Below, piece after piece: positions 18,684 through 26,427 of a stretch of DNA of 64,000 nucleotides. Within the stretch, counting starts at the first letter, position 1. Each line of letters opens with the position of its first letter. Under the pieces are notes generated by a model. The model ran no database searches and was not told where the DNA came from. It saw only the letters and a program-made list of their open reading frames with translations. This DNA comes from Halomonas sp. 'Soap Lake #6' (lineage in GTDB: Bacteria > Pseudomonadota > Gammaproteobacteria > Pseudomonadales > Halomonadaceae), in contig NZ_CP020469.1 of NCBI RefSeq assembly GCF_003031405.1, positions 1,984,001 to 2,048,000 of the forward strand, in the 5' to 3' direction. The position numbers and the translations under genes were made by a program.

Positions 18684-19624
18684 CAACCTCCTCAACGCCA
18701 ACTGTCCCAAGCCGCTGGGAGCGCTTCCGCGACTCTTTTTTGTGGTACAGCTTCAAACGCGACCGCACCGCTCAGCTATGCTTGGCCGTATTTATTTGTA
18801 TGGTCATTGCCGCCTTTGCCTCACCGCTTTTGGCGCCAACAGACCCCTATGACCTGCGCCATATCGATATCCTTGATTCTGAGCTGCCACCTTTCTGGAT
18901 CGATGGTTCCGATGAACGCTACGTTCTAGGCACCGATGCGCAGGGCCGTGACTTATGGTCGATTGTGCTTTACGGCACCCGAGTATCGCTACTAATTGGC
19001 TTTGGCGCCGTACTGCTACAAGCCCTGCTTGGTGTCACCTTCGGCCTAATGGCTGGCTATTTAGGGGGGCGTGTTGATGCTTTTTTGATGCGCCTTGCAG
19101 ATATCCAGCTATCGTTCTCTACGCTGATGGTCGCCATTGTGGTGGGGGCAGTGGTAAAAGCCACCATGGGTAGTGCGTTCTACAGCCAATATGCCGTACT
19201 GATGCTGATTCTGATTATCGGCCTAGCCGAGTGGCCCCAGTATGCTCGAACGGTGCGCGCCTCGGTGCTGGCTGAGAAAAACAAAGAGTACGTGGACGCT
19301 GCCCGCGTTATGGGCCTGCGCAGTAGACGCATTATGTTCCGCCATGTGTTACCTAATACGCTTTCACCGATTTTTGTTATCTCTACGGTACAGATTGCCA
19401 ACGCAATTATTTCCGAGGCGGCACTGTCGTTCTTGGGCCTGGGGATGCCCGAAACCCATCCCTCCCTTGGGTCGTTGATCAAAGCAGGCTTTGACTATAT
19501 TCAGTCAGGCTCGTGGTGGATCACGCTTATTCCCGGCGCGGTGCTAGTGGTGCTGGTGCTGTCTATCAATCTATTGGGTGACTGGTTGCGCGATGTCATG
19601 AACCCACGACTCTACAAAGGCTGA
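18680..19624 (+). CDS. Peptide ABC transporter permease (DppC-like)
   Basis: 314 residues. The N-terminal cytoplasmic part is followed by DPYDLR and GTDAQGRDLWS, a typical DppC/OppC periplasmic segment, then the EAA loop EYVDAARVMG and the C-terminal GDWLRDVMNPR. It is the second pore subunit, translationally coupled to the DppB-like gene by a 4-nt overlap and 7 nt before the DppD-like gene. Confidence 0.93.
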   Translation: MTTSSTPTVPSRWERFRDSFLWYSFKRDRTAQLCLAVFICMVIAAFASPLLAPTDPYDLRHIDILDSELPPFWIDGSDERYVLGTDAQGRDLWSIVLYGTRVSLLIGFGAVLLQALLGVTFGLMAGYLGGRVDAFLMRLADIQLSFSTLMVAIVVGAVVKATMGSAFYSQYAVLMLILIIGLAEWPQYARTVRASVLAEKNKEYVDAARVMGLRSRRIMFRHVLPNTLSPIFVISTVQIANAIISEAALSFLGLGMPETHPSLGSLIKAGFDYIQSGSWWITLIPGAVLVVLVLSINLLGDWLRDVMNPRLYKG

Positions 19625-19631
19625 GGACACC

Positions 19632-20648
19632 ATGGCACTACTTGAAGTTTCCCAACTCGATGTTCGCTTCGCACTGCGCCAGGGCGAAGTACGCGCTCTA
19701 CGCGATGTCAGTTTCACTCTTGAGCGCGGCGAGCGTTTAGGGATTGTCGGAGAGTCCGGCGCGGGCAAATCAGTCGCCGCCTTTTCACTACTCAACTTGA
19801 TTGCCAAGCCCGGCTTTATAGCAGGAGGCAGTATCAAATTTGAGGGCCAAACGCTTAATACGATGTCTGAGCGCGGCCTGAGAAAAGTGCGCGGCAACCG
19901 CATCTCGATGATTTTCCAAGATCCAATGATGACACTTAACCCAGTACTCTCCATCGGGGAACAGATGCTGGAATGCCTGAAAGCGCATCGACGTATTTCA
20001 TCAAAGGAGGCACGCAGTATTGCGCTGGACAAACTACGTCAAGTACAGATCCCATCGCCTGAAAAACGCCTGGAGCAGTACCCACACGAGCTTTCCGGCG
20101 GTATGCGTCAGCGCATAATCATCGCTATCGCGCTGCTGCTTGACCCTGACATCATCATTGCTGACGAACCCACTACCGCACTGGATGTCACCATCCAAGC
20201 GGAAATCATGGCGCTGCTTCTAGAGCTATGCGAACAACATAACGTGGGCCTTATCTTGATCACTCATGACCTGGGTGTTGTCAGCCAGGTTACCCAGCGC
20301 ATGCTGGTAATGTACGCAGGCCGCGTTATTGAGCAAGGCCCTACCCGGGAAATCATTAACGACCCGCAACACCCTTATACCCAAGGGCTACTCAATGCTC
20401 TGCCACAAATGGCGACCCCAGGGGAAAGGCTTAATCAGATTCGCGGTAGCATGCCTTCACTTTCCAATTTACCTAGCGGCTGCGCTTTCCACCCACGCTG
20501 CGATTTTATCAATCGTGCCAATGGTCAGCCGCGTCCAGCATGTACAGAGCTGGTTCCTGAGTTTGTAACCTCAGGTAACTGCCGTGTGGCTTGCCACATG
20601 GTAGCTGAAATGATTGAAGACCGCCGTCTTAAGGAGGAAACCTCATGA
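19632..20648 (+). CDS. Peptide ABC transporter ATPase (DppD-like)
   Basis: 338 residues. Walker A GESGAGKS, signature LSGGMRQR, Walker B IIIADEPT, the H-loop in LITHDLG and the C-terminal oligopeptide-transporter extension with its Cys-containing SGCAFHPRC segment. That extension can hold an iron-sulfur cluster in some family members. GAGGACACC precedes the ATG. The stop overlaps the next start by 4 nt. Confidence 0.93.
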   Translation: MALLEVSQLDVRFALRQGEVRALRDVSFTLERGERLGIVGESGAGKSVAAFSLLNLIAKPGFIAGGSIKFEGQTLNTMSERGLRKVRGNRISMIFQDPMMTLNPVLSIGEQMLECLKAHRRISSKEARSIALDKLRQVQIPSPEKRLEQYPHELSGGMRQRIIIAIALLLDPDIIIADEPTTALDVTIQAEIMALLLELCEQHNVGLILITHDLGVVSQVTQRMLVMYAGRVIEQGPTREIINDPQHPYTQGLLNALPQMATPGERLNQIRGSMPSLSNLPSGCAFHPRCDFINRANGQPRPACTELVPEFVTSGNCRVACHMVAEMIEDRRLKEETS

Positions 20649-21715
20649 ACGCACAGGCAGAAACCCAGACGGCTGTTCATGTTCGCCCTAGCCAAAACGA
20701 AGAGAGCAGTGAATCACTGCTGCAAATTCGTGGGCTTAAAAAACGCTTTTCATTATCAGGCGATTTTCTTGATCAGTTACGCTTTAAGGGCGGCAGACTG
20801 GTTCGCCACCAAGAGCATGTTCACGCGATTAACGGTGTAAATCTAGATATCAAGCGCGGTGAAGCACTCTGCGTGGTGGGTGAATCCGGTTGTGGGAAAT
20901 CGACCGTCGCCCGCACCGTAATGGGCCTGATCACCCCCTCAGAGGGTGAGATTAGCTACGGTGGTCAGCGTATCGACAACCTGAGCTCGCGTCAGCTGCT
21001 ACCTTACCGCAAACGTATGCAGATGATTTTCCAAAACCCCTACGCATCGCTTAATCCAAGGATGACCATCCAGCAAACACTGGAAGAGCCGCTGCGTTTG
21101 CACCACCCAAACTGGAATCGCCAGCAGATACTCGACAAAGTAGAAGAAGTGATGCGCTCGGTCGGCATTGACCCTGACTGGGGAAAGCGCTTTGGACATG
21201 AGTTTTCCGGCGGCCAGCGCCAGCGTATTGCGATTGCCCGTGCGCTAGCAGTTGATCCTGAGTTTATCGTGGCGGATGAACCCATTTCAGCGCTAGATGT
21301 TTCCATTCAAGCCCAGGTTCTCAACCTACTGATGGAGGCCCAGCAAGAGCGAAACCTGACCTATATGTTTATCACCCATGATCTGGCGGTAGTCGAGCAC
21401 TTTGGCACCCGAGTGGCGGTGATGTATCTAGGCACGGTGTGTGAAATTGCTACCACGGCCACGCTGTTTGAAAAACCGCGTCACCCTTACACCCAGGCAC
21501 TTCTCTCGGCCATTCCACGGCTAAAAGATGATAGGCCGCAGCACATACGTCTGACAGGAGAAGTACCTACTCCGGTTAACTTGCCTAGCGGCTGCGTATT
21601 TCATGGCCGCTGCCCACATGCCAATGCCCGCTGCAAACAGGAAATTCCTGTGCTGCAAACACAGGATGACGGAACCCGAGTGGCGTGCCACGCTGTTGAG
21701 GAAGCACGCCTATGA
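20645..21715 (+). CDS. Peptide ABC transporter ATPase (DppF-like)
   Basis: 356 residues. Walker A GESGCGKS, signature FSGGQRQR, Walker B FIVADEPIS, and the C-terminal SGCVFHGRCPHAN extension. It forms the heterodimeric motor with the DppD-like protein. AAGGAGGAAA precedes the ATG. An insertion of about 20 residues before the Walker A (LDQLRFKGGRL) is common in DppF-type proteins that fuse with family leader regions. Confidence 0.93.
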   Translation: MNAQAETQTAVHVRPSQNEESSESLLQIRGLKKRFSLSGDFLDQLRFKGGRLVRHQEHVHAINGVNLDIKRGEALCVVGESGCGKSTVARTVMGLITPSEGEISYGGQRIDNLSSRQLLPYRKRMQMIFQNPYASLNPRMTIQQTLEEPLRLHHPNWNRQQILDKVEEVMRSVGIDPDWGKRFGHEFSGGQRQRIAIARALAVDPEFIVADEPISALDVSIQAQVLNLLMEAQQERNLTYMFITHDLAVVEHFGTRVAVMYLGTVCEIATTATLFEKPRHPYTQALLSAIPRLKDDRPQHIRLTGEVPTPVNLPSGCVFHGRCPHANARCKQEIPVLQTQDDGTRVACHAVEEARL

Positions 21716-21764
21716 AATGGGTACCCTATATGCAACAGCGAACTAAGGCGCTGAGAGGTAGAGC

Positions 21765-22676
21765 ATGGAAATTCGCTGGCTAGAAGACTTTATCGCCCTG
21801 GCCAGAACACGGCACTTCTCACGCGCAGCAGATGATCAGCATGTCACCCAGCCAACCTTCTCCCGGCGTATTAAGCTGCTGGAAGAAGAGATGGGTGTCA
21901 CGCTGATTAACCGGCAAACGCTACCGCTCTCACTCACGCCTGCGGGGGAAGAGTTTCTCACGCTTTGCGAACAGGTCACTGACCGTGTGCGCTTGACCCG
22001 TGACCGTGTAAGAGAAATTAGCGCGGGGCAGCAGCGGCGTATCATGGTGGCCGCTCCCCAAAGCCTACTGCCGCATTTTTTGCCCGAATGGCTGGCCACC
22101 ACTGGATGGCAAGAGCGTATACAGCCCTACCTGCGCGCTACCAGTTGGGTAGCCAGTGACTATTTCCAAGCACTTGCTAGAGCGGAGTGTGATCTGGCTA
22201 TTTGTTACTGGCCCATAGGACGCTGTGATTTAGATATGGACACTAGCGCTTGTACCTACCGCGTGATTGGTCACGAGCGCTTAATTCCTGTGACTGGTCT
22301 TGATAGCCATGGGGTTCCCTGCGCCCTTCTGCCCGGCACCCGACAACAGCCAGCCCCCTGGCTTGCCTATCCAAAGCGGGGCTTGCTGGGCTCGGCGGTT
22401 AAAGCTCACCTTGCCCGCATGCCGCAAAGCACTTACCTAACCGCGCAGAATGAAAACCTCTATGCGGCCGGTATTAAAGAACTGGTGCTACTTGGCTATG
22501 GTATGAGCTGGCTGCCAGAGCGCACTGTGGCTGCTGAACTTGCAGCAGGTACGCTGGTTAGGGCAGGCGACAGTCGCTGGGATGTGCCCATGGAACTGCG
22601 CCTATATCGCCACCAAAGCCAACAGCATGCCGAACTGGATGTGCTATGGAGCGAACTCGCTCAACTACGCATTTGA
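21765..22676 (+). CDS. LysR family regulator, HypT-like
   Basis: 303 residues. The N-terminal winged HTH opens MEIRWLEDFIALARTRHFS with the recognition segment VTQPTFSRRIK, closer to E. coli HypT (YjiE) than to most LysR proteins. A substrate-binding domain follows. GAGAGGTAGAGC lies before the ATG. Placed between the peptide importer and pepQ on the same strand, it is likely to regulate one or both; the inducer is not evident. Confidence 0.88.
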   Translation: MEIRWLEDFIALARTRHFSRAADDQHVTQPTFSRRIKLLEEEMGVTLINRQTLPLSLTPAGEEFLTLCEQVTDRVRLTRDRVREISAGQQRRIMVAAPQSLLPHFLPEWLATTGWQERIQPYLRATSWVASDYFQALARAECDLAICYWPIGRCDLDMDTSACTYRVIGHERLIPVTGLDSHGVPCALLPGTRQQPAPWLAYPKRGLLGSAVKAHLARMPQSTYLTAQNENLYAAGIKELVLLGYGMSWLPERTVAAELAAGTLVRAGDSRWDVPMELRLYRHQSQQHAELDVLWSELAQLRI

Positions 22677-22690
22677 AAGGACACCTAAGT

Positions 22691-23989
22691 ATGTCGAATA
22701 CCCTGTTTAATTTACAGCGAGATCACTTGGCGCACCTACAACGCGCTTATAGCGATATTTTGATAGCCCAGGGATTAGACAGCTTGGCTATCTACAGCGG
22801 CCATGCCAGCTACCATTTTGCTGATGACCAAGCCGCTACATTTCAAACCTACGGCCACTTTATGCACTGGGTGGGGCTTGCTAACGTACAGCATAGCTGG
22901 CTGGTTATAAAACCCGGCGAACGACCGCAGCTTTACCTCTATGCACCTGCAGATTTCTGGCATCTACCCACGAACCTCCCAGAAGAACCCTGGGTTGCAG
23001 AGTTTGATGTGCATTTGTCTAGCGACAAAATCACCCCACCTATTACTGGCCGTGCGGCGGTGATTGGCGATATCCAGCAACTTGAAACAAGTACACAGCA
23101 AGCCATCAAGGCAGAACACCAACCTGCAGCATTGATCAGCGCCCTTGATGAACTGCGCATGTTTAAAACCGCTTACGAGATTGCCTGCCTGCGAGAAGCA
23201 AACCGCCTGGCCATTGCAGGACACCAGGCAGCTCAAGCCGCATTTATCGGCGCTTCTGCAGAACTAGATATCCAATTAGCCTATTTAGGCGCCAGTCGGC
23301 AGCGCGAATCGGATGTGCCCTACCAAAATATTATTGGGTTAAACAGCCATGCAGGAGTGCTGCACTATCAACATTACAGCCTACAGCCCCCTAAGCAACG
23401 GCATAGCCTGTTGGTAGACGCTGGTCGGCGCTTTCGCGGCTATTGCGCAGATATAACCCGCACTCATGCAGGGCCCGACGCCCCACATGGTTTTAATGAT
23501 TTAATCATCGCCATGCATGGTTTAAAAGATGCGCTAGTAAAGAGCACGGCACCAGGAGTTGAATTTGTTGCGCTCCATGAGCAGATGCATCAGCAGCTAG
23601 GCGAGATTTTAGTTGCTCACGACCTCTTCAAAGGCAGCTTGGATGAAGCCATTAGCGAAGGTGTAACCCGAGCTTTTTGCCCCCACGGACTAGGACACTC
23701 CTTGGGACTTCAGGTGCATGACGTAGCGGGGCTTCGTCATCCAGATGGCTCTTCTGCCCCAGCTCCCGCTTTGCACCCAGCGCTACGCCTGACCCGTACT
23801 CTGCGTGCGGGCATGGTAGTCACGATTGAGCCAGGCCTCTATTTCATTCCGATGCTACTGGCCCCGTTGCGTAAAACGTCACTCCCCATTAACTGGGCAC
23901 TGGTAGATACGTTAACCCCTTGTGGCGGCATTCGCATTGAAGATAACGTGCTAATTACCGAGAACGGCTTTGATAACTTAACGCAGTAA
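22691..23989 (+). CDS. pepQ: Xaa-Pro dipeptidase (prolidase)
   Basis: 432 residues from ATG 22691 (AAAGGA upstream; the open frame to 22646 overlaps the LysR gene). A creatinase-like N-domain is followed by an M24 pita-bread domain with five metal ligands: Asp243 and Asp254 (LVDAGRRFRGYCADITRTH), His336 (HGLGH), Glu380 (TIEPG) and Glu417 (RIEDN). Sequence colour throughout matches E. coli PepQ. It cleaves dipeptides ending in proline, which complements the peptide importer upstream and may feed proline as osmolyte. Confidence 0.94.
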   Translation: MSNTLFNLQRDHLAHLQRAYSDILIAQGLDSLAIYSGHASYHFADDQAATFQTYGHFMHWVGLANVQHSWLVIKPGERPQLYLYAPADFWHLPTNLPEEPWVAEFDVHLSSDKITPPITGRAAVIGDIQQLETSTQQAIKAEHQPAALISALDELRMFKTAYEIACLREANRLAIAGHQAAQAAFIGASAELDIQLAYLGASRQRESDVPYQNIIGLNSHAGVLHYQHYSLQPPKQRHSLLVDAGRRFRGYCADITRTHAGPDAPHGFNDLIIAMHGLKDALVKSTAPGVEFVALHEQMHQQLGEILVAHDLFKGSLDEAISEGVTRAFCPHGLGHSLGLQVHDVAGLRHPDGSSAPAPALHPALRLTRTLRAGMVVTIEPGLYFIPMLLAPLRKTSLPINWALVDTLTPCGGIRIEDNVLITENGFDNLTQ

Positions 23990-24003
23990 CCATCCATTGC
24001 TAT

Positions 24004-24036
24004 AAAAAAGTACGCCCAGCCTAAGGCTGGGCGTAC
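24004..24036 (-). terminator. Strong terminator for ompW, shared with pepQ
   Basis: A perfect 12-bp stem, GTACGCCCAGCC/GGCTGGGCGTAC, with a 3-nt loop. On the minus strand it is followed by six T residues, a textbook intrinsic terminator for the ompW-like gene. On the plus strand the tail is only CGTTTC, so it ends pepQ less well. Confidence 0.9.
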
Positions 24037-24060
24037 CGTTTCACATGTGCAGTTCACATA

Positions 24061-24090
24061 TACTTGCTTCAAACGTGCTTGCTTCAAACA
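24061..24090. repeat. Two copies of a 15-nt unit between terminator and ompW stop
   Basis: TACTTGCTTCAAACG and TGCTTGCTTCAAACA run in tandem, differing at three positions. They lie in the untranslated tail of the ompW-like transcript. Confidence 0.8.
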
Positions 24091-24116
24091 TGCTTAAGCA
24101 GCGTTTGGTTTACCGA

Positions 24117-24725
24117 TTAGAAGCGATATGTAACACCGCCACCGATAGTGACTGGGTCAATATCTATTTTACCAATCGTAGCACCGCCTGAATCAATATC
24201 AGCACTCACGTCAGCGTAGCTTACGTAGCCGTTCAGCATAATGTTCTGCGTCACAGCAAGGTCTACACCTGCTTGACCAATGATGCCATAGCTTTTATCA
24301 ACGCTCAGGCCTTCTGGCTCACCCGAGAAACGCGTGTAGTTTAAGCCCGCACCTACGTATGGCTGTACTCGCGAGTCCATGCCACCCATGGGGTAGTAGT
24401 TAACCAGCAGGTTAATCGGCATACGGTCTACGCTACCAATGCCGCCACCTGGGCGTGTGTTCAGGTCATGCTCAAACTTCTCTGAACTGTTTAGCTCAAT
24501 GCCTACGTTGTCAGTGAACAGGTAGCCAGCACCGAAAGTAACACCACGGGCACTTTGAACATTCAGTGATGAGCCATCAACGTTACCGTTGCCAGAACCA
24601 GTATTCGTTTGTGCTACACCGATACGTACAAAGGTGTCACCTGCTTCATAAGCAAGTGCTGCTTGGCTTACCATGATCGCGGCGGCTGAAATAACAGCAG
24701 CTGAGATTAATTTAATTTTGGTCAT
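24117..24725 (-). CDS. OmpW family outer-membrane protein
   Basis: 202 residues. A signal peptide ends QAALA at about residue 25. The mature part starts YEAGDTFVRIG, ends in aromatic YRF and is built of alternating strands, as expected for the eight-stranded OmpW barrel. OmpW proteins carry small hydrophobic compounds and respond to salt and stress. AGAGGATAACCCTA precedes the ATG. It is monocistronic, closed by the 24004-24036 terminator. Confidence 0.9.
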   Translation of the reverse strand: MTKIKLISAAVISAAAIMVSQAALAYEAGDTFVRIGVAQTNTGSGNGNVDGSSLNVQSARGVTFGAGYLFTDNVGIELNSSEKFEHDLNTRPGGGIGSVDRMPINLLVNYYPMGGMDSRVQPYVGAGLNYTRFSGEPEGLSVDKSYGIIGQAGVDLAVTQNIMLNGYVSYADVSADIDSGGATIGKIDIDPVTIGGGVTYRF

Positions 24726-24875
24726 TAGGGTTATCCTCTTACAGCTTGCTCAGGGATGGATGCCGACAGACCGGCTGGTTTTCATGAATTCTCTATACAA
24801 GATATACCAATCGAACAGTGTTTCCAAATTTATTGTGAAGTTTTAATATAAGTTTTTGATTTATTGTTAGCATCA

Positions 24876-24987
24876 CATAGCTTTCAGAACATAACTTTTA
24901 AAATATAGCTTTTAAAACATAGCTTTCAAAATGTCGTTTCCACAACGCGGCTTCCACAACTCCGTTTCCACAGTATCCATTCCAAAT
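24876..24987. repeat. Eight-unit degenerate 14-nt tandem array
   Basis: Eight consecutive 14-nt blocks start at 24876, 24890, 24904, 24918, 24932, 24946, 24960 and 24974. The first four read like CATAGCTTTCAAAA; the following three shift to CGTTTCCACAA endings; the eighth is most diverged. The change from AT-rich to CA-rich units is gradual, pointing to stepwise duplication. The array lies between the ompW promoter region and the terminator of the candidate small RNA. Confidence 0.85.
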
Positions 24988-24996
24988 TCCAGGCAT

Positions 24997-25019
24997 AAAA
25001 AAAGTCCCCCGAAGGGGAC
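24997..25019 (-). terminator. UUCG-loop intrinsic terminator of the candidate small RNA
   Basis: On the minus strand GTCCCC-TTCG-GGGGAC is followed by seven T residues. The 6-bp GC stem with a UUCG tetraloop and U-tract is a strong intrinsic terminator. The nearest annotated minus-strand gene ends 317 nt upstream, so a separate transcript is the better explanation. Confidence 0.9.
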
Positions 25020-25135
25020 CCAGGTGGAGCACGCCAGCTCACTCGATGTATCGCTTACCAGCCAAAACTGGGGCGATGTAGCAATGAAGGGAGAGAGGCC
25101 AATTCCAACTATCCACTCTATTCAATTGCTTCTTG
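24997..25135 (-). ncRNA. Candidate small RNA with sigma-54 promoter
   Basis: A stretch of about 139 nt with no plausible minus-strand ORF, bounded by a sigma-54-type promoter (25146-25161) and a UUCG-capped terminator (24997-25019). The predicted RNA folds into consecutive stems: AGCAA/TTGCT near the 5' end with TGAA/TTCA and AGAG/CTCT inside it, ATCGC/GCGAT with CAG/CTG inside it, GTGAGC/GCTCCAC, and the terminator. NtrC-like boxes lie about 120 and 151 nt upstream of the predicted start. The layout resembles nitrogen-regulated sRNAs such as NrsZ of pseudomonads; sequence homology is not claimed. The 5' end is predicted from the promoter spacing. Confidence 0.6.
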
Positions 25136-25145
25136 CTTAATATAA

Positions 25146-25161
25146 TGCGAGCTGTGTGCCA
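25146..25161 (-). promoter_or_regulatory. Sigma-54 promoter of the candidate small RNA
   Basis: Minus-strand TGGCAC-ACAGC-TCGCA matches the sigma-54 consensus TGGCAC-N5-TTGCA at all but one fixed position, with exact spacing of the -24 GG and -12 GC. Transcription would start near 25135. Confidence 0.75.
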
Positions 25162-25246
25162 CCTTTTTAAAAAACCATAAAAAACAATTAATTAATTAAA
25201 AAAATTCGATTTTCCACTTACCTACAATGCATTGCAGCAAACAAAA

Positions 25247-25263
25247 TGCGCAGCGCTGGTGCA
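25247..25263. promoter_or_regulatory. NtrC-like enhancer box
   Basis: TGCGCA-GCGCT-GGTGCA fits the NtrC consensus TGCACC-N5-GGTGCA with one perfect half-site. Its centre is about 120 nt upstream of the predicted small-RNA start, the usual distance for NtrC enhancers. Confidence 0.6.
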
Positions 25264-25277
25264 TTTTGGGGGAGCTC

Positions 25278-25294
25278 TGCTTCACAATGCATCA
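25278..25294. promoter_or_regulatory. Weaker second NtrC-like box
   Basis: TGCTTC-ACAAT-GCATCA is a degenerate match whose centre lies 31 nt (three helical turns) from the first box, as paired NtrC sites often do. Alone it would not be convincing. Confidence 0.35.
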
Positions 25295-25298
25295 ATGC

Positions 25299-25328
25299 CG
25301 TGTTGTTAAAGCACGTGTTGTTAAAACA
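25299..25328. repeat. Two tandem copies of a 15-nt unit
   Basis: CGTGTTGTTAAAGCA and CGTGTTGTTAAAACA, one mismatch, between the dehydrogenase stop and the NtrC-like boxes. Confidence 0.85.
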
Positions 25329-25335
25329 ACAGCAA

Positions 25336-26412
25336 CTAAGGCGTGACGATAATTTTCACTTGTGCCTTGTCACTTAGCAGCGCTTCAAACCCCTCCTCTA
25401 CGATATCTGCTAATGGAATGCGCTGAGTCACCATATCTTCAGCACGGAAGTACCCTCGCTGCATCAATGCCATGACTGCCGGATATACATGGCGATAAGC
25501 AATAATACCCTTCATGGTGCGCTCTTTAATGACAAGATCGTTAGGTTGGAAGCTCGCTTCTCCTTCCCAAATACTAACAACGACGACCTCCCCTCCTTCA
25601 TGGGTACTGTGTAGAGACTGATTCAGCACTGCTGGAATCCCTGTCACCTCAAAGGCCACATCAACACCACCATTGCTTAGCGCTTGCAGCTTCGCCACTG
25701 CATCTTCTTGCTGCGGATCAACAACGATTGCGCCAAGCGCGGCGGCTTTCGCTTTACGTGAAGACGCCACCTCAACGGCATAAATTTGGGCAGCTCCCGC
25801 CGCTTTCAGTGCTTCGATCGTCATTAGCCCAATGGGGCCAGCACCAAATACTGCCGCGCTATCCCCTGCTTTTAAGCTACTTTGGCGCACCGCGTGCAGC
25901 GCCACAGCGGCAGGCTCTACCAATGCGCCCTGCTCAAAACTCAGGTCATCCGGCAATTTATGCACCATATGCTCACCCATTACGGTGAACTCCGAGAAAC
26001 CACCACCACCGCCGGAAAGGCCATGGAAGCCCAGCAACGGCGTTAGGTTATAGCGCTCCATTTGGTAGGCACCATCTTTGTTGGGCGAGAGAATTGGCTC
26101 AATCGCAACGCGGTCGCCGACCTTTACACGCGTTACCTTATCGCCAATCTCGACCACTTCACCGGCGAATTCGTGGCCCATAATAATCGGTGCCATTTCA
26201 CCGCTAATCGGGTGTGGTTTACCCACTGGAATAAAAATCGGCCCAGCGGCGTACTCGTGCAGATCACTACCACAGATACCGCAAGCCGCGACTTTAACCT
26301 TTACCTGATGGGGGTCGTTGATGGTGGGTACCGGTACGTGTTCAACGCGCAGATCTTTTGCCGCGTACCAAACTGCTGCCTGCATTGTTTGCTGACTGAT
26401 GGACTGGCTCAT
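25336..26412 (-). CDS. Zinc-type medium-chain dehydrogenase, butanediol dehydrogenase-like
   Basis: 358 residues. The MDR fold is clear: catalytic zinc site CGICGSDLHEY and GHEFAGEVVEIG, NAD-binding GAGPIGLM, and the PIFIPVG segment typical of (R,R)-butanediol/threonine dehydrogenase-type enzymes. Oddly, the structural-zinc lobe, where relatives carry four cysteines, reads PILSPNKDGAYQMERYNLT and has none. GGAAGGGAAACCC precedes the ATG, 15 nt after the monooxygenase stop, so both are one operon behind the sigma-54 promoter. A role in oxidizing or reducing an acetoin-like alcohol/ketone is inferred. Confidence 0.85.
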   Translation of the reverse strand: MSQSISQQTMQAAVWYAAKDLRVEHVPVPTINDPHQVKVKVAACGICGSDLHEYAAGPIFIPVGKPHPISGEMAPIIMGHEFAGEVVEIGDKVTRVKVGDRVAIEPILSPNKDGAYQMERYNLTPLLGFHGLSGGGGGFSEFTVMGEHMVHKLPDDLSFEQGALVEPAAVALHAVRQSSLKAGDSAAVFGAGPIGLMTIEALKAAGAAQIYAVEVASSRKAKAAALGAIVVDPQQEDAVAKLQALSNGGVDVAFEVTGIPAVLNQSLHSTHEGGEVVVVSIWEGEASFQPNDLVIKERTMKGIIAYRHVYPAVMALMQRGYFRAEDMVTQRIPLADIVEEGFEALLSDKAQVKIIVTP

Positions 26413-26427
26413 GGGTTTCCCTTCCTG

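Noticed and set aside
24931..25140. 69-residue plus-strand ORF over the candidate small RNA
   Set aside because: It crosses the tandem array and a terminator, with no ribosome binding site; better explained by the minus-strand RNA.
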